A stretch of 64,000 nucleotides of DNA from assembly GCA_025667525.1 (NCBI GenBank), contig CM046879.1, positions 362,098,639 through 362,162,638 on the forward strand, read 5' to 3'. This stretch comes from Glebionis coronaria (lineage: Eukaryota > Streptophyta > Magnoliopsida > Asterales > Asteraceae). The notes below the pieces were generated by a model, which did not search any database, had not been told where the DNA came from, and saw only the letters and a program-made list of their open reading frames with translations. The position numbers were made by a program, and so were the translations under genes. Below are positions 22,770-36,408 of the stretch, one piece after another. Every line of letters begins with the position of its first letter. Positions within the stretch are counted from its first letter, which is position 1.

Positions 22770-25700
22770 TGTAACAACCCCAAATTTACACAATTCAATA
22801 CAACAGAAGACTCGTTGGTGTTACGGGATAGCACATTACTCACATCATAGACAACGCTTAAAAATCGCGTCGTTTAATAATAAAGCATTTCCATTCATAA
22901 ATATCAAATTTACATAGGTCCCAAGTCATTATATTTCATACAAATTTTACAAAGCATTTGAATGGAAATTATTATTTAAGTGCGGGCCATGAATTCTTGT
23001 TGTCTTCGCGAGAATTACCTTCAAGTACCTGAGATAAAACATGTTAAAAGAAAAGGTCAGCGATAACGCCGAGTGAATTCATAGAGTTTAATGAAATCCA
23101 TCAATATAACATCGGTATAAAATTATTACCGAAAATCATTTTGTACAAATCTTTGTAATAGGCCATAAAATAGCCAAAGTCACTTTTATACAAATCTTTA
23201 TCAAAATAATAATATAGGCTTTCGCCTTCAAAATCATTATACGAACCATTGTAGTTAAAAACATCATACAATACGTTTTATAACGTTGTATAAAGTTAAA
23301 TAAAAACCGTTATATGAATATGGTTATGTAAAACCAAAACACGAACATAATATCAATAATAAGACCCTGTATTGCTAGTCAGGCAATATATCATAATTCA
23401 AAAGCAGTAGTTTCGTTGTTGGATTATTATAAGCCGCATGACATTGTTACCTTACTATACCAAACAATGGGTAGCTAACCCGAAACTCAATTTGCCCATC
23501 TAAATTATTGTGTCGTCACAATAATCACGCGTGTGTAAATCTTCTCATACATAAATTCGCTTACCAATCAATGTAGCACGACGGGGATCAACCATCAAGG
23601 CGCGAACTGGGGTGATCGTCCCCAAATAGTACTATTATATGCATAAGCGTCTACCAAATCCCGGTAGTTCACAATTCATGCTAATGGGACTTTTAGTGAC
23701 ATAACCTAACTTTAATAATACATTTCATTTCATTTATCGGGTCATATAATCATTCATCGGGTCATACTATCATTCGGGTCCAAATCAATAAACAAATAAT
23801 CGGGACAAATGGTGTCCTATTTTATCAAAACTAACATGTTATCTCCCTCGCGGGTTTATAAAACATTTCATAAAAACATTTAAAAGAGTGTGAGGCTATG
23901 AACTCACGTTGATGTGGGAAAGCGGTTTATCGGCGATTCGGATGTACGGTACGTGTTTCAATCACGGAAACCTAGACAAATAATACTCGTCTTAGACTCT
24001 TGTCTAATGACTTTATAAAAATAACAATAATGTATAAATGTGATGATTTTATACATATGATGATGATCAAGTGGGTTTATACATCTTTACTCATTCATTA
24101 TAGTGTTTATGTGTTGGTAACTTTTATACTAGTTACACTAGCCCAATTATACTTTTATTATCAGTATTATACTTTATATTTTGGGCCTAAGTGGGTTAAG
24201 CCCAATAAGTAAATTTATAAGTGTTTAGCCCATTTAGTTGGATTATTAGTCCCATAATGCTAACTTAGCCCGTTAATGTCCATATGTTTTATATAGTTTG
24301 GGTTTTATCGGTTTTTACTTGTATTAGGTACTTATATATCAGTATATGAATTTTAAATAGTTTACATTAGACGGGTCCGACCGTCTAAGTTTTAATTGAC
24401 GAAAAATGTTAATTTTACGGTATTAGCCGAAAAGACGTAAAAATCATGTTTATAGTTTTTATAACTTATAAAACTTACCAAACTACCATTTTTATATAAT
24501 GTCCATTTATTTATCCTTATACATATTTATATAAATGAAATATATAAGTTAGTGGGTTTTAGTTTCACATTTTATACTATATTATTTTGAGTGCTTATAT
24601 AATACTATTAAACTTTAATTTCACAAAATCTGATTTTTAGTTTCACTTTCACCATTTTTATCATATCTTGAGTTCTATAACGAGATAAAAGCTCATTTTT
24701 GGATGACATAAACTTCATATTATGTGCTACAAATAAGTTAGCTATAGCTACTGCTCATTCCATGTCTAAGTATCCTTAACAGCCCCTACAAAATAGACTA
24801 TTCAGATTGGTATACTAATTTTGTTTTGATCATGTCTCACTCATTTTGATGATTTTATTGCATGGCCAACTCTCACATGTGTATAACACCTAATACTTAC
24901 TGTAAACTGATTCCACTATGCCATTTTATCAGTTTATCATTTGGTTACTTACTGTTTTTATACAGCCATCTTATTAAGCAAGATTTAACCATTTTACATG
25001 TGGTTTTCCATCTTTTTACCCATGTTTATCAAATCTATCAACACCAAATCCCCACATAATATTTTTAATCATCATTGATCATCATATACAAATACGTAAA
25101 TAAAGAAAATACAAGATTACATATTCAAAATAACAAAAGGATAGGAAGAAACAATCTCTATACCACCAAAGTGATGAAATGATGAGTTTTTTGATGAACA
25201 AGACTTGGTTTTGGGTAACCAATCTTATGAGATATCAACACCACTTCTAGGATCACCAAGTATTTGTAGACTCCACCAAAAATCAGCCCTTGATCTCCAT
25301 ATAAACTCATTTTTAGTTGTTAAAATCACCTCCAATCTTCATAACTTCAATGGGTTTTCATCATATGTAAATTATACATATGATTTATGGTTGAATTTTT
25401 GATCTAATGGGTTGTTTTTGGGTGATATGGGATGTTCATAGGGAGAGAGGAAGAGAGAAAATGTGTGAGTTGCATGAGAGAAATGGAGGAACTAGTTTAG
25501 TGTTGGTGGTTTTTGTAAAAGATGGTTTTGATGTGTAAACTAGGACAAGTGTCCTAGTTTATACTATAAACTTGCCACATATTTGATGTGGTGGTGGTGT
25601 GTTGGTCATCCCATAGTGGGGTGAGGCAAGTGTAAACTTGTCTCATCCCACTAATTTACGGGTACTCCTCGATTCTAGTTTCCTTGATTTGCGTGCCCTC

Positions 25701-26151
25701 GGGTCGTTTTACAAAAAACGTTTTTATAAATTATGAATCAACGGCACAAAACGAATCTAATAAAAATTGTCTCATAAAAAACGGAGTTCAAAAACGTAAA
25801 TACGTAATCCTAAGGTTTCCGGTTTAGTCGTAAAGGACGTTAAATTATAATCGTAAGTCCAAATCTCTTCTCGTAAATTTGTGAGTTTATGAACCAACAC
25901 AAATTTACAATCTCAAAATAATATTCACGGATAAATTTATTTTCTGAAATGTCGGACTGTCACCAAAACGGTATATGTAAACGTAAGCACGTAACGTAGA
26001 ATCCTCCGGTTTAGACGTAGTCGATGCTACTTCAAGATGTAGACCCAAATTTCTTCCCATAAATGAGTGAGTTCATAATATAACATAAAAGTAATATTTT
26101 CAAATAATAATTGAGAATAAAATATCAACCATAAATTGACGGATTATCACA
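22770..26151 (-). repeat. 3' LTR of element E (3382 bp)
   Basis: It matches 31596-35040 along its length. Compared with that copy it lacks about 62 bp near 24145, where the other LTR has the extra segment between TAGCTCAA and TAGCCCAA. It is non-coding; short open frames at 24862 and 25205 recur in the other LTR but look like chance. Confidence 0.93.
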
Positions 26152-29100
26152 GCATTTACCCCTAAACATGATCTTTGTCCTCAAAGATCAATTTATCGCA
26201 CTACTCGCTTCTTATTGAGTTAGAGCCATGTGGGTATTTCCTCCACATTCGGTCTTTTCTCTCAAATGTAATTCATTACAATACACGAGTTTCATCAAAC
26301 ATAACTACGGTAATAAGATCAGGCTTAATGTTGACTTACTTTCTCTATCCATGATGTTCACGGGTTCTTGATGAATGCAACTTTTCGCCGATCTAACTTT
26401 CATCAAGAAGAATTCAGATTTTCACTTGATAGACATTTATTAAGTTCGATATACGAAACATAATTCACGCAGTTCTTGAAGCCCTAGGGTAGATCCAGCT
26501 TATATGCCTTTCAAACCAACTTTTTCATCATCTCAATGGTCCTATACAACGGGGACTTATTTCCCAGGATCCTTCAGATCATCTATTCGTTTTTCCAAGG
26601 TTAAAATTTCTGGCATAACTTCGCTACCCATCTTGCACTTCAAGATCTACATTTCATATTCACATAACCTCCTTCCCACTACCGGCAATAAATAATCAGA
26701 TCCTAATTTCAACAATCATTTCAGGTCTCATGTGTCGGGTATTTTGTAAGGTTAGGTTTGTCATCATAGGCAACCTTAAACCTAAAAGACATGTCCAACT
26801 CACAATGGGTATATGTCGGATGTCTTCATCCCAACTCTTTCTTACAGATGCTCTAATATTTAGATCCTAACAGGATTCAATCTCGATCCTAATATGATAA
26901 TCATCAAGGATAATATCTCTAAAGGAAAGCGATTATACGGTTTATTACCAAAGGTCAATCATTCAAACATAAAACAACACTTCTAGTATTTTGTATCGTT
27001 ACTTTACCTCGTCCCTTCGATTAGGGTGGTAAACAGTACACTCATCAAGGTTCGTTCCCAATGACTTCTGATCAAATCTCTAGAAATTCGATGCCAAGCG
27101 AGGATCTTGATAGAGATGATCGATACAGGCACACTATGTTTACATAACTCCTTTAAATACAAAAAGTCAATTTCTTCATCGAGAATCTATCATTAACGGG
27201 AATGATATTAGTAGATTTGGTCAGTCTGTCGACGATGACCCAAATTGAATCAAATTCAGATGATGACCTTTGCAATAGTTAGATGTTTACTAATGTATGA
27301 GGCGATATCTGCCTTCATAATTTGCCATCAGTACAACTTCTTCAGATAAAGATACACTTAATCAGAAATGGTAGGGATAGAATACTTATACTTACAGGAT
27401 TCCAACCTGACTATATCTCATAAACCTCCATATTTAGGCAACCACAAGTGGCCTTTTATACATTTAACGCCATCGGTTTCTCAATTCTAATGGTTTACAT
27501 TAGCCGCGAACCCCTTTTATTATCTATATTATCCTTTTTACAATCGTCAACTATTTTTAAATTGTTTGGCAATTTATTTTGCACAGTCATTATTAAGGAA
27601 CACATCCTAATTGATTCTTTATCCTTTCTATATTATGTGTCAGTATCTACATTCATCTTTCTTGATGAAATAATTATCATGACCGTATTCGTTCAAAATT
27701 TCTTTCTTCATATTTTCTAGGTTTTAGTCTCGCCTCAACTATTATTTTTATCAGTTTTGCTCAATCCGACGTTTAAAGCGTCGATAAATAATTCAAGTAA
27801 TTTAAATAATAAATATTCAATTTTTATGAAACGTAAACGTAAAAAGTTTTAAATTTTCTCAGTTCGTACAACTATAGAAAAATGTTTAAAATAAATTTGA
27901 ATTTAGTTAACACCATTTTTATTGATTTATCGAGAATAATTAACAAGATTTGTAAATGTTTGAAAAAAACTTTGTTTATACTTTGGTCAAAATTTTCTTA
28001 GTTGACAATCAAAATTTGTCGTTTCAAATTTCAAGTCATGGTTTAAATGGTTTTTCTCAATTACTCTTAGGTTGTCTTAAGGTATACACAAACATTTACC
28101 CCTAAACAGGAGTTTAGTTAAATGATTTAATTATAAGAAATGATTCCTTAAAAATCCTTTGTTAAAACATTTGTCAAAACATATTTGCACTTTCTTTTTG
28201 GTAAGACCCAAAGTCTTAAATTGATCTATTTTTTTTAAGAGTCAATATATTCCAATTTCTATTAATCACACGGTCAAAATATAAAGGATTAAGCCTTAAA
28301 TTACATGTTAATTATTCAAGGTACATATTTTTCATTGCTCGGACAACCCCGGGCAGTCTACAAATAATTATTAACTCCTTTATTCTTATAAATAAACAAA
28401 TGGTCCTTAATGATCACAAGCATGAATTTATCAAATTACAGCCTACACACGTGATTCACCAAATTTAAGGATGCCACATGTGCATTGGTCAATCCAAAGG
28501 ACATAACATGAAACTCATAATGTTCATTACAAGTTCTGGATGTAGTGATTGGAATAGATAATCTTCTTCGCGGACGCGATTTGATGATAACCATGTCGTG
28601 GATCAAATCTTTAGAACATACGCTAGAACCTTGTAAATGATCGAACAAATCTATCATCTTGGGTAGTGGATATAGATTTTAATCGTTAATTTATTTAGTT
28701 TACAGTAATTAAACAAATATAAGGAATGATAACACCATAGCTCTTCATAATGACGAGCTTGATAGAATAAAAGCTTTCTCTGACAACTCTCTCAGTTGTA
28801 AGGTAATTCTTTTAATTCAGACGGTGTTGACGTAGAGTGCACAAGCCACAGGTGCAGCATCGGGAATATAATCAATACCAATTTCAACTTTCCTTAATGG
28901 CAAAAGTCTAGGTAATTCACCAACAAATACCTCCTAAAATTTCAGATAACGGAAACATCTTTTAATAAATTTTCTTTAAGTTCTTTCTAGATTATAATAT
29001 CTATGACTAATTCACAACCATTCACGGTATAATTTCAAGTCTAAATGCAGGATATGGTCATCCATCAAGAATTATTTAGATCACTTTTGATAATCAACAT

Positions 29101-31330
29101 CTTATCTTTTAGGGGAGTTCTACTCGAGTTCCCATCAATTAAGACAATGTCGTCATGTCATAATTAATCAATCCATTCTACTGGCACTATCAACTTTCCA
29201 GTTTCATTACCGTCGATAAGATGTGAACTTCTCAAAAGACTAATAATAACTCATAATCCTTCACAAATTTAAGGATATCAGGAGACATAAATAACCTTAA
29301 AAGAGTAAGGTTAACGCATAATCTATGCGAGAGAATTTCAAATCAGATACAGACGACAACATTTAACGAATATGAATATATCCCATGTTTTCATAATTTG
29401 AGTACGCATTCGAAAGCTCCTCGGATCGTTACTCAAGTCATTCAAATGAAATCAAATCAAAAGAAATGATAGGAACGTCGATACATCCAGTCGGGTATCA
29501 ACACTCGGTAATCAGATACTTTTCCTAAGAATCTTACTACGGGAGAATTGGACAAGAAAGAATTGTGAAGTGTCAAATAAGACAATTTCCACAGTTGAGT
29601 AAATTCGACTCAGAAGAACAGATGCTACAGGCCCATATGTAGGTATCCCTAATACTATGTCCCTATTTTTCACTTCTTCCAGATCTCATAAAATTTAATC
29701 TTTCACAATCTTCAAAGAAAATGAGTGTTTATTAATCAGTTTTATGGTGACTACTAATCAGCCTTGCATGGTCCATTCCAAATTGTATGTAGGAGCGCAA
29801 CTATATACAATTTCAAGATTAACGATGCAATACTCAGTTCGTCAAAATTTTATCATCATGTTTATAATAAAAACATTTTCATGCTTAATTCTTAAGTAAG
29901 AATCAAGAATAAATTTACAAAGATTTTCTTTGTTATGAAAACAATTATGTTTTCCAAGGTGTTTTATAAACAGCTTCATTTCGATAACGATTATTTATAA
30001 GTCTCACTTTAAATAATCCATATGGTGATGAAAACCCAATTTTTCTCAAGGGATACTGTTTTAACTTATAAAAACAATCAGTGATCTGCAAAGGAGTGAT
30101 GAAAATTTGTTCACCAGGAACTAACTACAATATAATAGGAAATGAGCTTAGCCAAATACTCATGAGGTTCATGACCTCGATGGCACTTAAAAAGAATAAT
30201 CCACAACGTAACTCAATTCGAGATGAGTACTTGTTCAATGGTTGCATCACTAATGGGAGCATTAGGATGAAGCAATAAAAGATATATAACATCGATACAT
30301 GTAGGATTTAGCAATCAATGGTAGTCTTTTCATTAATCACAAATAAGTCAAAATTGTACCGTAACACATTATGTGTCACTATGTCATACAATTCCAAGAA
30401 CTCATCCTACCAACTGATGTCTCAGTTAAGTTAGGGATTATTTTTAAAAGATACCACAATGAATACTAATCTACAAGAGTCATTAGGTGTTCCACCTGTC
30501 CCGGAAGATCCATCGGCCCCAATTCAGAAGAAGATTTCTTCATTTTATTTCTTGAACACTGGGCATCCTCATCATTGGACAATGGTCTAGGAACAACCCT
30601 TAACAAAAACTAACAATCATTTAAAACCTTATAATTCAATCACATGACTTAACGACTTCAACTTAACAATTTCTTATTCCATACAAGTTAAATTTTACTT
30701 TATTCAAGTTTCAATCAACTTATACTCAATGTGATATCCTACCTCATTTTCCAATACTTTCAACCTTATTCTTAGATCTTGAAAGGGCAATAAAAGCTCG
30801 ATATAAACAACACTTAATTTCCAATCGTATAGCTCTTTCATTAATAGTTATCAAATGAGTCACTAGTATGAAATGACTCATACATTCAATTAGACTTCTC
30901 GGAAAGGTACTAGTGGCATGAGGCTTTTGGGTAATGGTTCCAATGACAGCCTCAAGTGCAACATTCACCCTTTCGATTTAAAATTTAAGAATTGGGTGAC
31001 AACGAATCAGATGACAACTTTCCAGGTGGTAAGGTTTTTTCAAACTCCACTCTATAAGGAAAGATCGTCATGACATCGATATCAGATTTAATCTCGCCAA
31101 TTCTTCTTCAATATCAGAATCAACTAATATCTACATTTCTACGAATATCAACCATTTTGTTGGGATCATAAATATCCACAACTTTCTTTAGATCTGGAAT
31201 AGCTAGAATTCCTACAGAAATAGCTTTGATAAATTTGCTAGGGGATTTAGGGTTCCTTGTGACAATCTACGTCGTATAAATGCCTCATATAAATATTAAA
31301 ATAATCATCAAACAATCATGTAATCAATTA

Positions 31331-31333
<3 letters not shown>

Positions 31334-31393
<60 letters not shown>
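31334..31393. repeat. (AT)n microsatellite in element E
   Basis: About 29 AT units. The matching place in H (about 55205-55240) has only two short AT runs, so the tract expanded in E. Confidence 0.95.
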
Positions 31394-31395
<2 letters not shown>

Positions 31396-31580
31396 CCAAG
31401 TTATATATATATTAAAATAACACTTCTCAGTCTGGCCTTGTCGGTAACTCGGGAATTCTTTGGCACCGTTATAGTCAAAAGATTTTTATACATTTTGAGA
31501 AAAATGTTTATAGTTAAAAGATTTTGAAATGTTTTATTTAAAACCTTGGTTTTAAAAATCTTTCGTTCTCTATAACGAGA

Positions 31581-31592
31581 GCTCTGGTACCA
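31581..31592 (-). other. Primer binding site of element E
   Basis: TGGTACCAGAGC on the - strand, three bases after the 5' LTR. It resembles the initiator-Met tRNA site TGGTATCAGAGC with one change, which H shares. Confidence 0.75.
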
Positions 31593-31595
31593 AAC

Positions 31596-34500
31596 TGTAA
31601 CACCCCCAAATTTATACAATTCAATACAGCGGAAGACTCGTTGGTGTTACGGGATAGCACATTACTCACATCATAGACAACGCTTAAAAATAGCATCGTT
31701 TAATAATAAATCATTTCCATTCATAAATATCAAATTTACATAGGTCCCAAGTCATTTTATTTCATACAAATTTTACAAAGCATTTGAATGGAAATTATTA
31801 TTTAAGTGCGGGCCATGAATTCTTGTTGTCTTCCCGAGAATTACCTTCAAGTACCTGAGATAAAACATGTTAAAAGAAAAGGTCAGCGATATCGCCGAGT
31901 GAATTCATAGAGTTTAATGAAATCCATCAATATAACATCAGTATAAAATTATTACCGAAAATTATTTTGTACAAATCTTTGTAATAGGCCATAAAATAGC
32001 CAAAGTAACTTTTATACAAATCTTTATCAAAATCATAATATAGGCTTTCGCCTTCAAAATCATTATACGAACCATTGTCGTTAAAAACATCATACAATAC
32101 GTTTTATAACGTTGTATAAAGTTAAATAAAAACCGTTATATAAATATGGTTATGTAAAACCAAAACACGAACATAATATCAATAATAAGACCCTGTATTG
32201 CTAGTCAGGCAATATATCGTAATTCAAAAGCAGTATTTTCGTTATTGGATTATTATAAGCCGCATGACATTGTTACCTTACTATACCAAACAACGGGTAG
32301 CTAACCCGAAATTCAATTTGCCCATCTAAATTAGCGTGTCGTCACAATAATCACGCGTGTGTAAATCTTCTCATACATAAATTCGCTTACCAATTAATGT
32401 GGCACGACGGGGATCAACCGTCAAGGCGCGAACTGGGGTGATCCTCCCCAAATAGTACTATTATATGCATAAGAGTCTACCAAATCCCGGTAGTTCACAA
32501 TTCATGCTAATGGGACTTTTAGTTACATAACCTAACTTTAATAATCCATTTCATTTCATTTATCGGGTCATAGAATCATTCATCGGGTCATATAATCATT
32601 CAGGTCCAAATCAATAAACAAATAATCGGGACAAATTGTGTCCTATTTTATCAAAACTAACATGTTATCTCCCTCGCGGGTTTATAAAACATTTCATAAA
32701 AACATTTAAAAGAGTGCGAGGCTATGAACTCACGTTGATGTGGGAAAGCGGTTTATCGGCGATTCGGATGTACGGTACGTGCTTCAATCACAAAAACCTA
32801 GACAAATAATACTCCTCTTAGACTCTTGTCCAATGACTTTATAAAAATAACAATTATGTATACATATGATGATTTTATACATATGATGATGATCAAGTGG
32901 GTTTATACATCTTTACTCATTCATTATAGTGTTTATGTGTTGGTAACTTTTATACTAGTTACACTAGCTCAACTTGTTTACATTTTGGAGGCCCAATAGG
33001 CCCATTACAAGCCCAATACATTTCATTAGCCCAATTATACTTTTATTATCAGTATTATACTTTACATTTTGGGCCTAAGTGGGTTAAGCTCAATAAGTAA
33101 ATTTATAAGTGTTTAGCCCATTTAGTTGGATTATTAGTCCCATAATGCTAACTTAGCCCGTTAATGTCCATATGTTTTATATAGTTCGGGTTTTATTGGT
33201 TTTTACTTGTATTAGGTACTTATATATCAGTATACGACTTTTAAATAGTTTACATTATACGGGTCCGACCGTCAAAGTTTTAATTGACGAAAAATGTTAA
33301 TTTTACGGTATTAGCCGAAAAGACGTAAAAATCATGTTTATAGTTTTTATAACTTATAAAACTTACCAAACTACCATTTTTATATAATGTCCATTTATTT
33401 ATCCTTATACATATTTATATAAATGAAATATATAAGTTAGTAGGTTTTAATTTCACATTTTATACTATATTATTTTGAGTGCTTATATAATACTATTAAA
33501 CTTTAATTTCACAAAATCTGATTTTTAGTTTCACTTTCACCATTTTTATCATATCTTGAGTTCTATAATGAGATAAAAGCTATTTTTTTGGATGACATAA
33601 ACTTCATATTATGTGCTAGAAATAAGTTAGTTATAGCTACTGCTCAATCCATATCTAAGTATCCTTAACAGCCCCTACAAAATAGACTATTCAGATTGGT
33701 ATACTAATTTTGTTTTGATCATATCTCACTCATTTTGATGATTCCATTACATGGCCAACTCTCACATGTGTATAACACCTAATACTTACTGTAAATTGAT
33801 TCCACTATGCCATTTTATCAGTTTATCATTTGGTTACTTACTGTTTTTATACAGCCATCTTATTAAGCAAGATTTAACCATTTTACATGTGGTTTTCCAT
33901 CTATTTACCCATGTTTATCAAATCAATCCACACCAAATCCCCACATAATATTTTTAATCATGATTCATCATCATATATATATACATAAATAAAGAAAATA
34001 CAAGATTAAATATTCAAAATAACAAGAGGATAGGAAGAAACAATCTCTATACCACCAAAGTGATGAAATGATGAGTTTTCTGATGAACAAGACTTGGTTT
34101 TGGGTAACCAATCTTATGAGATATCAACAACACTTCTAGGATCACTAAGTATTTGTAGAGTCCTCCAAAAATCAGCCCTTGATCTCCATATAAACTCCTT
34201 TTTACTTGTTAAAATCACCTCCAATCTCCATAACTTCAGTGGGTTTTCATCATATGTAAATTATACATATGATTTATGGTTGAATTTTTGATCTAATGGG
34301 GTGTTTTTTGGTGATATGGGACGTTCATAGGGAGAGAGGAAGAGAGAAAATGTGTGAGTTGCATGAGAGAAATGGAGGAACTAGTTTAGTGTTGGTGGTT
34401 TTTGTGAAAGATGGTTTTGATGTGTAAACTAGGACAAGTGTCCTAGTTTATACTATAAACTTGCCACATATTTGATGTGGTGGTTGTGTGTTGGTCATCC

Positions 34501-35040
34501 CATTGTGGGGTGAGGCAAGTGTAAACTTGTCTCATCCCACTAATTTACGGGTACTCCTCGATTCTAGTTTCCTCGATTTGCGTGCCCTCGGGTCGTTTTA
34601 CAAAAAACGTTTTTATAAATTATGAATCAACGGCACAAAACGAATCTAATAAAAATTGTCTCATAAAAAACGGAGTTCAAAAACGTAAATACGTAATCCT
34701 AAGGTTTCCGGTTTAGTCGTAAAGGACGTTAAATTATAATCGTAAGTCCAAATCTCTCCTCGTAAATTTGGGAGTTTATGAACCAACACAAATTTAAAAT
34801 CTCAAAATAATATTCACGGATAAATTTATTTTCTGAAATGTCGGACAGTCACCAAAACGGTGTATGTGAACGTAAGCACGTAACGTAGAATCCTCCGGTT
34901 TAGACGTAGTCGATGCTACTTCAAGATGTAGACCCAAATTTCTTCCCATAAATGAGTGCGTTCATAATATAACATAAAAATAATATTTTCAAATAATAAT
35001 TGAGAATAAAATATCAACCATAAATTGACGGATTGTCACA
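31596..35040 (-). repeat. 5' LTR of element E (3445 bp)
   Basis: It starts TGTGACAATCC at 35040 on the - strand and ends GGGTGTTACA at 31596. It includes the 62-bp segment near 32970-33032 that is missing from the other LTR. Confidence 0.93.
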
Positions 35041-35045
35041 TTCTT
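35041..35045. repeat. Target-site duplication of element E, right copy
   Basis: TTCTT, identical to 22765-22769. Confidence 0.9.
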
Positions 35046-35957
35046 GCAGTTGATCCTTCAGCTCCTTTAACTCTATGGGAGCTATGCGATAAGGAGCATT
35101 GGAAATCGGCTCAGCTCTAGGAATGAGCTCGATATTGAATTCAACTTCTCGTGCAGGTGGTATGCCCGGAAGTTCTTCTGGGAATACGTCTTGGAATTCT
35201 AACACTATTGGCTGATCCTGAATTGATGGAGATTCAGCACCCATGTCATGAACCGTAGCTAGATAACCCTCGCAACCATGTGACAGTAGTGCACGTGCTT
35301 GCAGGGTAGATATTATTTGTACAGACCTTCCGGGTACGAACCCGTTCTGAATGTACTCTAGTGCATTAACATCACTGAAGATGACTCGATATGAATGGCA
35401 GTCTATGGTAGCATGATGCTTGGATAGCCAATCTATGCCCAAAATCATGTCAAAGTCATTCTTGTCCATCAGAAGTGCGTCAACAGGACGAACCTTATCA
35501 TCAAACTCTAGGGGAAGACTCTTGTATACATGGGTGATTAATACAGAGTCCCTTAAAGGCGTGGAAATACTGAGTCTATTATCTAGTGGCATGGGGAGCA
35601 TCCTAATGTTCTTGGCATAAGAAGTAGAAATTACCGAGTGAGTAGCACCCGTATTAAATAGAACACACGCAGCTTGACCATACATATACAAGATTCCAGT
35701 GATGGTACCTGTAGACTTGTTGGCTTGATCTCGAGATGTCGTGTAGACGCGTCTAGTGGTAGGAGGCGGCTTGGTATCAGCATGTCCCGATGTGCCCTCC
35801 ATCTCGCCCTTACGGCAGTCCTTCATGCGATGGCCAGGAAGACCACACTTGAAGCATGGGTCAGTGTCGCGACGACATGGCCCTGGGTGCCTACAGTGGC
35901 AAGTTGAGCAAAGAGGATGAGTATATCCTCCAATAGGTGCTCTTGCTGCCTGAGAAC
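35046..35957 (-). pseudogene. Gag zinc knuckle, protease and RT N-terminus of D (exon 4)
   Basis: This is the last exon of the proposed spliced gag, running on into pol. It starts at 35957 after the acceptor TATCAG. CSTCHCRHPGPCRR is followed by a CCHC zinc knuckle (CFKCGLPGHRMKDC, near 35850-35815), which binds element RNA. The protease active site reads LFNTGATHSVIS: the catalytic Asp of the D-T-G/D-S-G triad is Asn, a one-base change that should abolish activity. LLMDKNDFDMILGIDWL is the conserved C-terminal strand. VFPEELPGIPP, then VEFNIELIP, begins RT, which is cut by E at 35045. The frame has no stop over its 304 codons. Confidence 0.87.
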
Positions 35958-36030
35958 CTGATAAAACATTTTACATGAGACATGATAATAGGGTATAAAG
36001 GATAAAGCGAATAATCGTAAGATTGAATAC
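35958..36030 (-). other. Proposed intron 3 of gag in element D (73 bp)
   Basis: Donor GG|GTATTC at 36030, acceptor TATCAG|GT at 35958. AT-rich, with in-frame stops. Splicing joins ITG to SQAAR in phase 1. Confidence 0.6.
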
Positions 36031-36095
36031 CCGTGATAGCTGGACGGCTAGGCTGTGAACCTCTTTGGTTCTGGTCCCTACAGTTTCCATGGTTC
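36031..36095 (-). pseudogene. gag: Proposed gag exon 3 of element D
   Basis: A 65-bp exon encoding a basic, polar segment (RNHGNCRDQNQRGSQPSRPAITG) between the two splice sites. It has the composition of the linker that precedes the zinc knuckle in Gypsy gag proteins. It is too short to be found as an ORF. It is supported by phase agreement on both sides and by flanking consensus acceptors. Confidence 0.6.
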
Positions 36096-36173
36096 CTGGT
36101 AGAAGATTTGTTAAAGTGTCAGAATTATGAGTTATAACATGAAATCATAAGAAAATTGCGTAAGTATCAGGAC
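36096..36173 (-). other. Proposed intron 2 of gag in element D (78 bp)
   Basis: Donor CAG|GTCCTG at 36173 (weak beyond GT), acceptor CTACCAG|G at 36096. Contains stops in the gag frame. Phase 2. Confidence 0.55.
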
Positions 36174-36323
36174 CTGCTGCCGTTGGAGTGTCCAACGTTG
36201 TTACGGTAATTATCATTACCGCCGCGCCTATCCATAGCAGAACGGTCATTAGTCTGACCGTTTCCCTTGGGCTGATTAGGCTGCTGCTGAGTAGCCGGCT
36301 GAGACCGGTCCCTAGTCTTCTGC
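36174..36323 (-). pseudogene. gag: Proposed gag exon 2 of element D
   Basis: A 150-bp exon encoding a Gln/Asn/Arg-rich linker (QKTRDRSQPATQQQP, later RRGGNDNYRNNVG), typical of the disordered region between capsid and zinc knuckle. It starts in phase 2 from exon 1 and ends in phase 2 into exon 3, with no stop. Confidence 0.65.
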
Positions 36324-36408
36324 CTGGAAGATACAATTTAAAGAGATGAAATATTTGACATATATAGAAAGAATACGAATTGGTCACCGCTTGATTACGA
36401 GTGTTTAC
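36324..36408 (-). other. Proposed intron 1 of gag in element D (85 bp)
   Basis: Donor AAGAG|GTAAAC at 36408, acceptor CTTCCAG|G at 36324. AT-rich, with a pyrimidine-rich stretch before the acceptor; the first codon read into it is a stop. Confidence 0.65.

Larger units (their letters stand above)
26152..31595 (-). pseudogene. Fossil interior of element E
   Basis: Read on the - strand from 31595. After the primer site there is a short conserved leader frame (within 31401-31595), then long unreadable sequence. An RT N-terminal scrap (VEIGIDYIPDAAPVA) lies near 28850-28900. A second RT scrap (NEHYEFHVMSFGLTN) lies at 28490-28535, where functional relatives have [14 protein letters not shown]. 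An integrase-core scrap (SIWVIVDRLTKS) is at about 27215-27260. Each is flanked by stops in every frame. The polypurine tract GTTTAGGGGTAAATGC abuts the 3' LTR at 26152. No gag or protease could be recognised. Confidence 0.8.
22770..35040 (-). mobile_element. Non-autonomous Gypsy-type element E
   Basis: The element is bounded by LTRs of 3382 and 3445 bp with ends TGTGA...TTACA on the - strand and a TTCTT target duplication, inserted in the RT of D. The 5.4-kb interior has no long ORF but keeps recognisable scraps of Gypsy RT and integrase on the - strand. It is the same family as H (51554-63859): same LTR ends, same primer site, same polypurine tract and the same derived interior. The two LTRs differ by a few percent, plus a 62-bp indel. 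Confidence 0.92.

Noticed and set aside
31334..31393. AT repeat as a possible matrix-attachment or origin element
   Set aside because: A lone microsatellite expansion, short in the sister copy; there is no other support.
24862..34291. 65-residue frames recurring in both E LTRs, and 92- and 66-residue frames in both H LTRs
   Set aside because: Duplicate LTR sequence explains the recurrence; no protein similarity is visible.
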